A program made the translations under genes and the position numbers. A model generated the notes under the pieces. It saw only the letters and a program-made list of their open reading frames with translations, was not told the origin of the DNA and did no database searches. This document shows, piece by piece, positions 1-8,172 of a stretch of DNA of 11,357 nt (positions are counted from its first letter, which is position 1; every line of letters starts with the position of its first letter). This DNA comes from Pseudomonadota bacterium (GTDB lineage Bacteria; Myxococcota; Bradymonadia; UBA4248): assembly GCA_017629415.1 (NCBI GenBank), contig JAGBXG010000203.1:1-11357 (forward strand), written 5' to 3'.

Positions 1-8
1 CCGGCCCT

Positions 9-46
9 GCGCGGCTATGCTTTGCAAGCATACGCCGCGCTTTTTT
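9..46 (+). terminator. Intrinsic terminator of an upstream gene
   Basis: Two consecutive perfect arms form one long hairpin: GCGCGGC (9-15) pairs with GCCGCGC (34-40) and TATGCTT (16-22) pairs with AAGCATA (26-32). The loop is TGC and a single C at 33 bulges out. Six T follow at 41-46. This is a textbook rho-independent terminator for transcription on the + strand, so a + strand gene probably ends just left of the window. Confidence 0.9.
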
Positions 47-128
47 CATTTTGAAAGTGATACAGTTTGATGTTGTTTCAGCTTGTGTTTGTGCAGGGAA
101 AAGTCTGTGAAGTCGGGGCGTCAAAACC

Positions 129-157
129 TTGAGAATGCGGTGTAAACGTAATATAGT
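129..157 (+). promoter_or_regulatory. Sigma70-like promoter of the giant TPR gene
   Basis: TTGAGA at 129-134 matches the -35 consensus at 5 of 6 positions and TATAGT at 152-157 matches the -10 consensus at 5 of 6, with a 17-base spacer. This predicts a start of transcription near 164 and a leader of about 50 bases. It lies after the terminator at 9-46 and before the only gene start nearby, which fits a dedicated promoter. The motif match is seen; promoter activity is inferred. Confidence 0.65.
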
Positions 158-202
158 AGTGCGTCAGTTTAACTTGGCCTTAGGGCTGAATTTTTACATA
201 TC

Positions 203-207
203 AGGAG
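203..207 (+). promoter_or_regulatory. Ribosome binding site fixing the start at 214
   Basis: AGGAG lies six bases before the ATG at 214, which is near-ideal spacing. It supports this start over any start inside the repeat region, so the low-complexity head is part of the protein. Confidence 0.8.
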
Positions 208-213
208 ACTGTA

Positions 214-3200
214 ATGACGGACGAAAGAGACCCTCGACTGGATGGTATGAATTATGATGCAGATGCTTCGGGTGGACGCGCCGGTGTGCCGAGTGCGCCG
301 CGCACGGTATCGGGGCGTTTTCCTGCGGTTTCAGCTGGCCGAGGTGTGGTACCTGGCGGCCGGTTTTCTCAGGCAGGTATGGCAGCAGTCCCGCGAGCCG
401 GTGTGAATCCGCCTCAGCCCCCCAAGGCACCTTCGGTGACGGCAGCGGCACCTGCAGCGGCAGTTGTGCCCCCTAGAGGTGCTGCAATCGTGGGTGCCCG
501 TGGCGGTCGTCCCGGTATTGTGCCTGGACGTGGTGCTCGTCCGGCTGTACATGCTGCAGAACCCGTCATGGCCGATAATCATGTCATGGCTGATTCTGTT
601 GAAATCCCTGCCGCGCCCGTATCTTCTGTTTCTCAGGAAATCCCCGCCGCGCCCGTATCTTCTGTTTCTCAGGAAATCCCCGCCGCGCCCGTATCTTCTG
701 TTTCTCAGGAAATCCCCGCCGCGCCCGTATCTTCTGTTTCTCAGGAAATTCCTGCCGCACCCGTATCTTCTGTTTCTCAGGAAATCCCTGCCGCACCCGT
801 ATCTTCTGTTTCTCAGGAAATTCCTGCCGCACCTGCAAGTGAAGAAGTCGTTGAAAATGAAGAAGCGGATTCTGTCGAGAGTGAAGCGGTTTCTTCCGGC
901 GATGCCGAAGCCGTAGATTCCGATGATAGCGACGTCGTTTCTTCCGGTGACACCGAAGCCGTTGCTTCCGATGATAGCGACGTCGTTTCTTCCGGTGATA
1001 CCGAAGCCGTAGATTCCGATGACAACGACGTTGTTTCTTCCGGCGATGCCGAAGCCGTTGCTTCTGATGAAAGCGATGTCGTTGCTTCCGGCGATGCTGA
1101 AGCCGTTGCTTCCGATGATAACGATGTTGTTGCTTCAGGCGATGCTGAAGCCGTTGCTTCCGATGATAGCGATGTCGTTGCTTCCGGCGATGCTGAAGCC
1201 GTTGCTTCCGATGATAGCGATGTCGTTGCTTCTGGCGATGTCGAAGCCGTGGATTCCGTTGATAGCGATGTCGTTGCTTCCGGCAATGTCGAAGCCGTGG
1301 ATTCTGATGCTGCCGAAGCTGATGAAGCTGAAGCCGTTGCTTCCGATGATAATGCTGCAGCCACCGAAGCAGCAGCTGCCGACGACGATTTTGAAGATGA
1401 TATGTCTGATGCTGATGAAGACGATGATGACATGTGTCTGGATGAAGAAGCCGCAGACAAAGGGCCAGCATTTGAGATTAAGCCTATTCCGCCTGAACTC
1501 AGTAATGAGAAGAGTTTGCGCGACAATGCGACATATCGTAAAGAATCGCGATCCTTATCGCGTGCCCAGGATTGGGCTGAATTAGTGCAGTTGATGCACA
1601 ATGTGTTGACGTATGCGCCTTGGGCTGAACTCCCCGAAGTTCGCGGCAGCATTTTGAAAGAAATGGCTGTGATTTATGCCGAACGTCTCAATGATTCGGA
1701 CAAAGAACGCGAGACCTATGCACAGCTGCTTCGTGAAGATCCTGCCAATGAGACAGCCCTGGAGTACATGGACAGCCAGCTTCGCAAGCAGGGTGATTTC
1801 AAGGCCATTCATGCCATGTATCGTCGCGTTGTTGATGTCGTTTGGGATGGCGATGAACGTATACATTACACACGCAAGGCTGCTGAAATTGCAGAGCAGG
1901 AGCTGAATAAGCCCAAGCTCGTCATTGCAGACTGGGAACACCTCTGGGAATTGGGTGAACAAGGTGAAGAGGTTCGCAGCTGTTTGATGACAGCCTATCG
2001 CGAGCATGCTTGCTGGGAAAAACTGGCGGCATTTATGCGTGAAAAATGCGTAGACTGGGGAACCATTCAGCGTCTTGGACTTCGTGAAGTCATTGAAATT
2101 TATATTTCAGGGCTTTCTGATGCCGATCGTGCCAGTGAAACACTTCAAGTTCTGCTCAAGGATCGTCCGAAAGATCCCTTGTTGTTGCTGCAAGAAATCA
2201 ACATTTGCCGAATTAACAGCGATGTCGATAAATTGGCGAAAATCAGTCGTATGGAAGGTCTTGATAAGACCGTTGAATTGGATATTCATCGTGCAGCCGC
2301 AGAAGTGCTTTGGGATAAAGGTGAGCGCGAGCTTGCTGTCGAAGCGTATGATGCGATTTTACAAGATGTGCCGAATGATCGTGACGCGCTGAATGCCAAA
2401 GAACAATATTATCGTGATAGCGGTCGTTATGACGAGCTTTGTGAATTTTATATCGAACGTGCAGAAGCAGCACTTGCCGAAGAAAAAACAGAACAGGCTG
2501 TAGCCAGTTATCGCAAGGCTGCAGATGTGGCAGAAACCTTGTTGTTCGACAATGAAAAGGCCATTGAACTGCTCAAGCACATCGTTGAACTGGATGCCAG
2601 CGATACTGACAATCACCGTAAGATCATTGCCTTGTATGAAGCCATTGGTGATGATGCCGGCGTTGCAGCCTCCATGGAAGCGTTGCTGGCACTGACAAGC
2701 CGTCCGGCTGTTCGTCGTGAATTACTCGCCAAATTGGGTGGCTTCTATCTCGATAAACTGGACAACTACGAACGTGCAGAAGACTGCTGGAAGAAAGTTC
2801 AAACCATCGATCCTCGCAATCCTGAAGTCAGTGAAGAATTGTCTCGCGTGTACGCCAAACAGGGCGACTTTGAATCGTTGGATAACAGTCTGACTTTGCA
2901 GCTTCGTGTGACTGACGATGAAAATATCCTCAAGCTTGCGGAAAGCAAAGGTCGTTATTTGACACAGCATAGCCCGGGGGCAGCACATACCGCCGCTGGT
3001 TGGGAAATTGTGCTTGATTACGATGCCAACCATGTCAATGCTCTCGAAAATTTGAGCGAAGTACTCGAAAAACTCCATCGCGAGTCTGAGATGATGGGTG
3101 CCTGGGAACAGGAACTGAAAACATTGGAAGACAAAGAGGCTCGCATTGAACTCGGACTTCGTATTGCCGATGCTTGCGTGGAATTTGCGACACATACGCA

Positions 3201-6200
3201 GGCGGTTGCCGCTTATTTGCGCGTGCTTTGCTGGGATCCCATGCAGCCAACAGCACTGTCGGCATTGGCTTCTATCTGTAATGTTCAGGAACGTGCGATT
3301 GTCCGTTCTGTTCTCGAAAGAGCAGCCACCATCGTTGAAGATAATGAGAAGCGTTGTGAAATCCTCAAGCGGATGCTGCAGTTCATTCCGGCTGAAAACG
3401 TCTTGAGACGTATTCAGGTCATGCGCCGTATCTTGCTCCTTGGTGATCGCAATATCGTGGATGAGTTTGTCGAACTTTGCCGTACCGAAAAACGCAGCGA
3501 TGAGCTGTGCGCTGCTTGGTTGCGCCGTGCCGGTGAAACAACGGATGCCGAAGAACGTCATAAACTCCTGTTTGATATTGCCCGTTATAGCACTGAAGAC
3601 CTCAGCAATCCTTCATTGGCGTTTACCGTCCTCTTCTCGGCGGCATTGAATGACGATAAAGCTGTGGCTTTGGCCGCAGAATTGGAAAAACTTGCACCGC
3701 AGACCAACCGCTGGGAAGAAGTTGTCTCCGTTTTGGGTTGCCTGGCTTCTGCCGTGTTCGATGAAGAACAACGCCGTGTAGCCCTCGAAAAACGTATCGA
3801 TATTTTGCTCAATAAACTCGATGCGCCCAATCTTGCCATGGAAGATTATGCACGTCTCATGGCCATCCATCCCGATGACGAGGAATTGCTGAGTGTGATT
3901 GAACGTCTTGCCGAAGAAAAAGGCATGTATGACAAATTGCTCGGGATTTACGGTGAAATTTGGGATGCGACAAAGAATAACACATTGCGCAGTGCCATTT
4001 CTGCGAAACGTCACGAGATTTTGAAAAATAAACTTTCGCGTGGCTACGATGCAGTGGGCGAACTCTTTGTCGGCTATCGCTTGAATGCAACGGATGATGT
4101 TGAAGCTAAGATTATCGCTGATACTTCAAACGATGATTATGCTGCACTTTGCGTGGCCATGCTTGAAAGTGAAAAACGTGCGGCAGATGAGGTCAACCTT
4201 GATGCGCTCAAGTCAGTAGCGGATCTTTATGAAACGCGTTTGAATAGCGTAGACGGTGCCTTTGCACTTTATAGCTCTGTTTTGACTGCATGCCCCGCTG
4301 ATACGGATGCTTTAGATAAATTGGCAGGCTGGTCAGGTATCGAAAAGCATAGCGGCAGATATGCACAGACACTTCGTTTGGCTGCTTCCAAAGCCCATGC
4401 TGAAGGGGATATTGAAACCAGTTTGGCCATTTATCGCCGACTTGCGAATTTCTATAAAAATACACTCAATGATCTTGAACGCAGTATCGATATCGAACGT
4501 AAAATTCTGCGTATCAAGCACGATTGTGTGGAATCCCTCGAAGCCCTCATGGCCTGGCATGAATCCCGTGAAGAATGGAATCCTTTGCGCTCGGAAATCA
4601 AACAACGCATCATGGCCGGTGGCACCGATGACGAAAAAATTGCACTTTGGCTGCGCGTAGTCAGTATTTCTAGCGAACACCTCAATGATCTCGAAGGCGC
4701 ATTCGATGGCTACGCAGAAATCTTGCAGATCAATGAAAATAATGAAGATGCTCGCGCGGGTATTGCCGCATTGACAGGCGCTGATATCGGTCCCGAAGTC
4801 GAACTGCGCCGTCTGAAGCTGGAACTCAAATTGGCTGAAACCGAAAAACGCCCGGAAATCATGCTTCAGATTGCCGAACTGCAGAACGAAGAATTAAATC
4901 AGCCGGATGCAGCCTGCGAAACACTCGAAGCTTTGTACAAAGAAACAGGCGCATGCGGTGTGGGCTACGAACCGCTCAAAGCCATGTACGAAAAACAAAA
5001 ATCATGGCAAAGTCTCGTTGAAATCATGCTCTCTCATGCTGATATGCAAGTCGAATCCGATGACGATGATTTGGCCATCGAAACATTGAACGGCGCTTTG
5101 CTTATTGTTGATGAAAAGATCAAAAATGCTGCTCTGAGCGCTTCTATTGTTGAAAAACTTCAGAAACTTGAACCCGATAACGCAGAGATTGTTGAACGTT
5201 ATTGCTCAAGTTTGCGTAATGCCGAAGACTGGCCCAAATACGCAGAAACCATTAAAGACCTTGCCGGTGATCCTGCCAGCCGTAATGTTCATAAAAATCA
5301 TCTCTTCGAATTGGCCAGAATTCAGGCGCTTGCACTCAATGATATCGATGCATCCCTCGAAACATATCGTGCCATTAATAAATCCGGCGGCGTTGAACGC
5401 AATGCCTATCTCGGTATGGCAAGTATGGCGCTCAAAAAAGGCGATATCGATCTCTATTTGAGTTCTCTCGATCTCGTGCTTCGTGTGCTTGATCCTGTTT
5501 GGGGCGCAATCTTCTATTGTCACATGGCCGAAGTTTGCGACGAAAAAGATAAAGCCGCTCAGGTTGCGACATATTATCGCAGTGCTCGCGCTTTGGATGC
5601 CAATAACATGGAAGCTTCCGACAGCCTCCGCAGTATCGGTCGCCGGCTCAAGAATTGGCGTGCCACATCGGCATTGCTGCCCGTTGAAAATGAACGCGAA
5701 ATGAGGTGGGCTGAACGTTCTGACAAACTCGTTGAACTGGCTAAGAAAGCTGACTCTAACGAACAGGCACGCAATTTCTGCTGGAAAGCTATCGCCGTCA
5801 ATCACGACAATGTCGATGCTTGGCGTATGCTCGCTAAAGTAGAAGAAAAAGCCGGAAGACTTAAAGAACGTTATGAAGCTTGTATGGGCGCTTATGGCGC
5901 TGTCGAAAGAACAACATTGCCTGGACCTTCCGTGGCTCTCAAGAATGCTCGTCTCTTGTATGAGGTCTCTCAGGCTGCTTCCGCATGCGGTAATGATAAA
6001 AAAGCTGAAGCACTTATTCGCAAGGCTTATGCCATTACACCGAATTATGCCCCCGTTGCCATCGCCATTGGTGATCTCGAACAAGATAGCGGCAATATCG
6101 AAAAAGCTTACACAGTCTATGATGCCATTCTCAAAAATGATGCCATCAAATTGGATGACAAAACACGCGGAGAAGTGCTCTTCAAACGCGGACTTATCTC

Positions 6201-7965
6201 CAATATCCAGCAGAATTATGAAAATGCCATCGATGACCTCAGAGCAACCGTCAAAATGTCGCCGCTGCATTACGATGCACTCATGACCATTGCTAAGACA
6301 TACGCTGAAATGAAACAGCCTTTGCTTGCACTTTCATGCTTGCAGCAGAGCCTCCTTGTGACGCCGGATCATACCAAACGCCGTGGCAATACCTATTATG
6401 ATATGGGTAAACTTTGGGACGATGTCTTCCATGATGCCGATGAAGCCGGTATCTACTATGAAGGTGCCCTCAATAATGGTGCATCAAATGTCGATCTCAT
6501 CGAAAGAAGCCTTGTCATCTACAAGAAAGCCGGCCGCTTCGAAGAAGCACTCGAACTCGTGGATACACTTACGAAGACGACATCTAATCCCGCTATTTTG
6601 GCCAGCCTCTGGTGTACACGTGGCGAACTCTCCGAGTCGATTTCATCCGAAAAAGCCACAGAAGCCTACGATATGGCATTGTCTTATCAGCCGGGAATGG
6701 CGCGCGCTTTCGATGGCCTCGAACGCATGCTGATGGCACGTCAGGAATGGGAACAGCTGGCAGATTTGCTCGATGGCCGTCTCGAAAGCGAACTCACCAA
6801 AGAACAAGAAGCGGCTATCCTCATCAGACTCGCGGATCTTTATGGTTCAAAACTGAACAAACAAAGCAAAGCCGCGAAGATTCTCTATCGTTTGCTCGAG
6901 TCCGCACCTTCTGCTGATGTCATCGAAAGATTGATGGCAATGCCGCAGGATGATCCCGAAAAAGCCATCTCACTGCGCGAAAAAGCTATCGTCTATTGCG
7001 ATGGAGCTTATCACCACGCACTTGAACTTGCTCAGAATCACCTTGCTGCAGGCCGCGAACTCCAAACCTGGGCAATCATGTCGCCGCTTCGCGCTTTGTT
7101 GCAGCTTGAACCGCAGACCAAAGAAACCCTTAATGACCTCAAAGGCAAGTTTGAAAAGACCGATTCGATTCCGCTCGATTCTCTCTCGAAAGCTCTGCCC
7201 ATCCTCACGGATGAACAGTTTGCCATGCTCGATGCCATTCAGACAGTTCATGCCAAACTGGGAACATTGGGTGCCAAGAAGCTCGATGAAGTCACCTCGG
7301 GTGCCACGGAAGTTGCCGAAACAACACCGAATGGAAAAATCTTTGAACAAATGCGCGTGGGCCTTGAAATGGAAAACATTTCACTCTGGCGTTCGACAGA
7401 ATTGCCCGAACCCATCGTTATTCTCAATACAGATCCCGTGATCGTCTGCATTCGTACCGAAATCTTCCAGAAAGCCGCAGGCAACGAACTCCAGTTCTGG
7501 CTTGCTAAGGCGCTCGGTTTGGCACACAACGATGTCCGCACACTTGCATCAACCCCCGAAAAATATCGTCATGCATTGCCTAAAGCCATTCTCGTGGCTG
7601 CCGGCATCGGCGATGTCACGCCCGAAACTGCTGAACTCGTCGGGAAGATCAAGAACGTCATGACCGCCGATGAACTCAAGGCCCTTTATGCTCAGTTGAC
7701 GGAACTTTGTACCGAAGACCAGCTCAAGACATGTGCCGAAACATTCACCCGCGACATGCTTGAAACCAGCGATATGCTCGGTGCTTATGTCGTTGCCGAT
7801 ATGCGCACAGTTTGGCGCGCTGAATCACGTATCGACACCAACATCACAGAACAGAGAAATGTCAAGACCATTGATGAAATTAGCAAGGCCATCGAGGTGT
7901 CGAATGTTCTGCGTAAAGTTCTTGCTTACTATGTATCCAGTACGTTTACTGACCATATTGCCTAA
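214..7965 (+). CDS. Giant TPR-repeat protein with repetitive disordered N-terminus and M48-like degenerate C-terminal domain
   Basis: This 2583-residue protein has no signal peptide or membrane segment, so it is probably cytoplasmic. Residues 1-115 are rich in Gly, Arg, Pro and Ala, with GRG/ARGGRP-type patches. Residues 130-207 are 12-residue repeats, 227-366 acidic 16-residue repeats, and about 367-418 a run of Asp/Glu. From about 420 to 2370 helical repeats recur with the TPR-like pattern L-N/D-D-x3-A-x3-Y-x2-L, for example near residues 492, 849, 1200, 1418 and 1490; there is room for about 50 units. Residues 2390-2583 form a different domain resembling peptidase family M48 without its HExxH. 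TPR arrays bind proteins, so a scaffold role is likely, but the partner is unknown. It has its own promoter upstream and a terminator downstream. The TPR call is confident; the function is unknown. Confidence 0.93.
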   Translation: MTDERDPRLDGMNYDADASGGRAGVPSAPRTVSGRFPAVSAGRGVVPGGRFSQAGMAAVPRAGVNPPQPPKAPSVTAAAPAAAVVPPRGAAIVGARGGRPGIVPGRGARPAVHAAEPVMADNHVMADSVEIPAAPVSSVSQEIPAAPVSSVSQEIPAAPVSSVSQEIPAAPVSSVSQEIPAAPVSSVSQEIPAAPVSSVSQEIPAAPASEEVVENEEADSVESEAVSSGDAEAVDSDDSDVVSSGDTEAVASDDSDVVSSGDTEAVDSDDNDVVSSGDAEAVASDESDVVASGDAEAVASDDNDVVASGDAEAVASDDSDVVASGDAEAVASDDSDVVASGDVEAVDSVDSDVVASGNVEAVDSDAAEADEAEAVASDDNAAATEAAAADDDFEDDMSDADEDDDDMCLDEEAADKGPAFEIKPIPPELSNEKSLRDNATYRKESRSLSRAQDWAELVQLMHNVLTYAPWAELPEVRGSILKEMAVIYAERLNDSDKERETYAQLLREDPANETALEYMDSQLRKQGDFKAIHAMYRRVVDVVWDGDERIHYTRKAAEIAEQELNKPKLVIADWEHLWELGEQGEEVRSCLMTAYREHACWEKLAAFMREKCVDWGTIQRLGLREVIEIYISGLSDADRASETLQVLLKDRPKDPLLLLQEINICRINSDVDKLAKISRMEGLDKTVELDIHRAAAEVLWDKGERELAVEAYDAILQDVPNDRDALNAKEQYYRDSGRYDELCEFYIERAEAALAEEKTEQAVASYRKAADVAETLLFDNEKAIELLKHIVELDASDTDNHRKIIALYEAIGDDAGVAASMEALLALTSRPAVRRELLAKLGGFYLDKLDNYERAEDCWKKVQTIDPRNPEVSEELSRVYAKQGDFESLDNSLTLQLRVTDDENILKLAESKGRYLTQHSPGAAHTAAGWEIVLDYDANHVNALENLSEVLEKLHRESEMMGAWEQELKTLEDKEARIELGLRIADACVEFATHTQAVAAYLRVLCWDPMQPTALSALASICNVQERAIVRSVLERAATIVEDNEKRCEILKRMLQFIPAENVLRRIQVMRRILLLGDRNIVDEFVELCRTEKRSDELCAAWLRRAGETTDAEERHKLLFDIARYSTEDLSNPSLAFTVLFSAALNDDKAVALAAELEKLAPQTNRWEEVVSVLGCLASAVFDEEQRRVALEKRIDILLNKLDAPNLAMEDYARLMAIHPDDEELLSVIERLAEEKGMYDKLLGIYGEIWDATKNNTLRSAISAKRHEILKNKLSRGYDAVGELFVGYRLNATDDVEAKIIADTSNDDYAALCVAMLESEKRAADEVNLDALKSVADLYETRLNSVDGAFALYSSVLTACPADTDALDKLAGWSGIEKHSGRYAQTLRLAASKAHAEGDIETSLAIYRRLANFYKNTLNDLERSIDIERKILRIKHDCVESLEALMAWHESREEWNPLRSEIKQRIMAGGTDDEKIALWLRVVSISSEHLNDLEGAFDGYAEILQINENNEDARAGIAALTGADIGPEVELRRLKLELKLAETEKRPEIMLQIAELQNEELNQPDAACETLEALYKETGACGVGYEPLKAMYEKQKSWQSLVEIMLSHADMQVESDDDDLAIETLNGALLIVDEKIKNAALSASIVEKLQKLEPDNAEIVERYCSSLRNAEDWPKYAETIKDLAGDPASRNVHKNHLFELARIQALALNDIDASLETYRAINKSGGVERNAYLGMASMALKKGDIDLYLSSLDLVLRVLDPVWGAIFYCHMAEVCDEKDKAAQVATYYRSARALDANNMEASDSLRSIGRRLKNWRATSALLPVENEREMRWAERSDKLVELAKKADSNEQARNFCWKAIAVNHDNVDAWRMLAKVEEKAGRLKERYEACMGAYGAVERTTLPGPSVALKNARLLYEVSQAASACGNDKKAEALIRKAYAITPNYAPVAIAIGDLEQDSGNIEKAYTVYDAILKNDAIKLDDKTRGEVLFKRGLISNIQQNYENAIDDLRATVKMSPLHYDALMTIAKTYAEMKQPLLALSCLQQSLLVTPDHTKRRGNTYYDMGKLWDDVFHDADEAGIYYEGALNNGASNVDLIERSLVIYKKAGRFEEALELVDTLTKTTSNPAILASLWCTRGELSESISSEKATEAYDMALSYQPGMARAFDGLERMLMARQEWEQLADLLDGRLESELTKEQEAAILIRLADLYGSKLNKQSKAAKILYRLLESAPSADVIERLMAMPQDDPEKAISLREKAIVYCDGAYHHALELAQNHLAAGRELQTWAIMSPLRALLQLEPQTKETLNDLKGKFEKTDSIPLDSLSKALPILTDEQFAMLDAIQTVHAKLGTLGAKKLDEVTSGATEVAETTPNGKIFEQMRVGLEMENISLWRSTELPEPIVILNTDPVIVCIRTEIFQKAAGNELQFWLAKALGLAHNDVRTLASTPEKYRHALPKAILVAAGIGDVTPETAELVGKIKNVMTADELKALYAQLTELCTEDQLKTCAETFTRDMLETSDMLGAYVVADMRTVWRAESRIDTNITEQRNVKTIDEISKAIEVSNVLRKVLAYYVSSTFTDHIA
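601..834 (+). repeat. 36-base in-frame tandem repeat, six full copies plus a partial one
   Basis: Full copies begin at 601, 637, 673, 709, 745 and 781, and a partial seventh at 817. Each encodes EIPAAPVSSVSQ. Copies 2, 3 and 4 are identical at the base level. The others differ only at a few third-position sites, such as ATC/ATT, CCC/CCT and GCG/GCA. The length is a multiple of three, so copy-number change would keep the reading frame. Base-level identity suggests recent expansion by slippage or unequal recombination. Confidence 0.95.
892..1311 (+). repeat. 48-base in-frame tandem repeat encoding acidic 16-residue units
   Basis: Eight full units (892-1275) and a partial ninth (1276-1311) encode variants of SSGDAEAVDSDDSDVV. 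Variable positions are Ser/Ala at the first residue, Ala/Thr/Val after GD, Asp/Ala before SDD, and Ser/Asn before DVV. The units differ at many synonymous sites, unlike the adjacent 36-base array, so this array looks older. It gives the protein a long negatively charged and probably disordered segment rich in Ser followed by Asp. Confidence 0.92.
7381..7965 (+). other. C-terminal M48-like domain lacking the zinc-binding motif (part of the giant TPR protein)
   Basis: This domain covers residues 2390-2583. VIVCIRTEIF followed by NELQFWLAKALGLAH (2410-2438) follows the pattern of M48 peptidases, in which a strand 'IVVT..LL' precedes 'DELAAVLAHELGH'. Here the HELGH positions are K2432-A-L-G-L2436, so both zinc-binding His and the catalytic Glu are missing while the Gly is kept. 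About 84 residues later LETSDMLG (2516-2523) matches the M48 'ELEADRLG' segment with Asp2520 and Gly2523 kept, but Leu2516 stands where the third zinc ligand should be. The fold assignment is an inference by eye; loss of activity follows if it is right. Confidence 0.45.
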
Positions 7966-8002
7966 GATTAATCAGCCTTAGGCTGAAAAATCTTGCATCC
8001 AT

Positions 8003-8041
8003 AAAAAATCCCTCGTTTGGTGATCAGGCGAGGGATTTTTT
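8003..8041 (+). terminator. Intrinsic terminator after the TPR gene
   Basis: Perfect 13-base arms at 8003-8015 and 8029-8041 (core ATCCCTCG/CGAGGGAT) enclose a 13-base loop, and the T-run extends to 8042. The matching A-run at 8003-8008 would also allow termination on the other strand, although no gene is seen there. It ends the TPR transcript 37 bases after the stop codon. A small dyad, TCAGCC-TTA-GGCTGA at 7972-7986, lies in between. Confidence 0.88.
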
Positions 8042-8069
8042 TGTATAGTGTGTGTGATGTAAGTGTATG

Positions 8070-8098
8070 TTGTACATCGGAAGTTATCTTTTTATACG
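8070..8098 (+). promoter_or_regulatory. Possible promoter of the esterase gene
   Basis: TTGTAC (8070-8075) and TATACG (8093-8098) are spaced by 17 bases between the terminator at 8003-8041 and the gene start at 8173. They match the -35 and -10 consensus at only 3 and 4 of 6 positions. The strong terminator just upstream means a promoter is expected here, but this particular assignment is weak. Confidence 0.35.
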
Positions 8099-8172
8099 GA
8101 TTGTGGTAGAAATCCCCCGGGAGCTTTTACTTTCGGTGCAATGTGTGCCGACTTAACCATCAGGGAAATTTC

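Noticed and set aside
601..834. CRISPR array (36-base repeats)
   Set aside because: The 36-base units abut each other with no spacers and encode an in-frame 12-residue repeat inside the large gene. There are no cas genes.
584..1652. Long open frames on the - strand (584-1471 and 813-1652) opposite the repeats
   Set aside because: They are low-complexity mirror frames of the tandem repeats (Arg/His/Gln-rich or Ser/Thr/Ala-rich), have no recognisable domain, and lie wholly inside the well-supported + strand gene. Repetition keeps stop codons out of several frames.
174..7990. Similar short sequences GGCCTTAGGGCTGAA (176-190) and CAGCCTTAGGCTGAA (7973-7987) flanking the TPR gene
   Set aside because: Considered as mobile-element or recombination ends, but the match is short and imperfect, there are no transposase or integrase genes, and both sit where promoter leader and 3' end signals are expected. 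Chance is likely.
8143..8172. Upstream ATG extending the esterase by 10 residues
   Set aside because: The added residues (MCRLNHQGNF) are not family-like and there is no ribosome binding site before 8143, while AGGGA precedes ATG 8173 and family similarity begins right after it.
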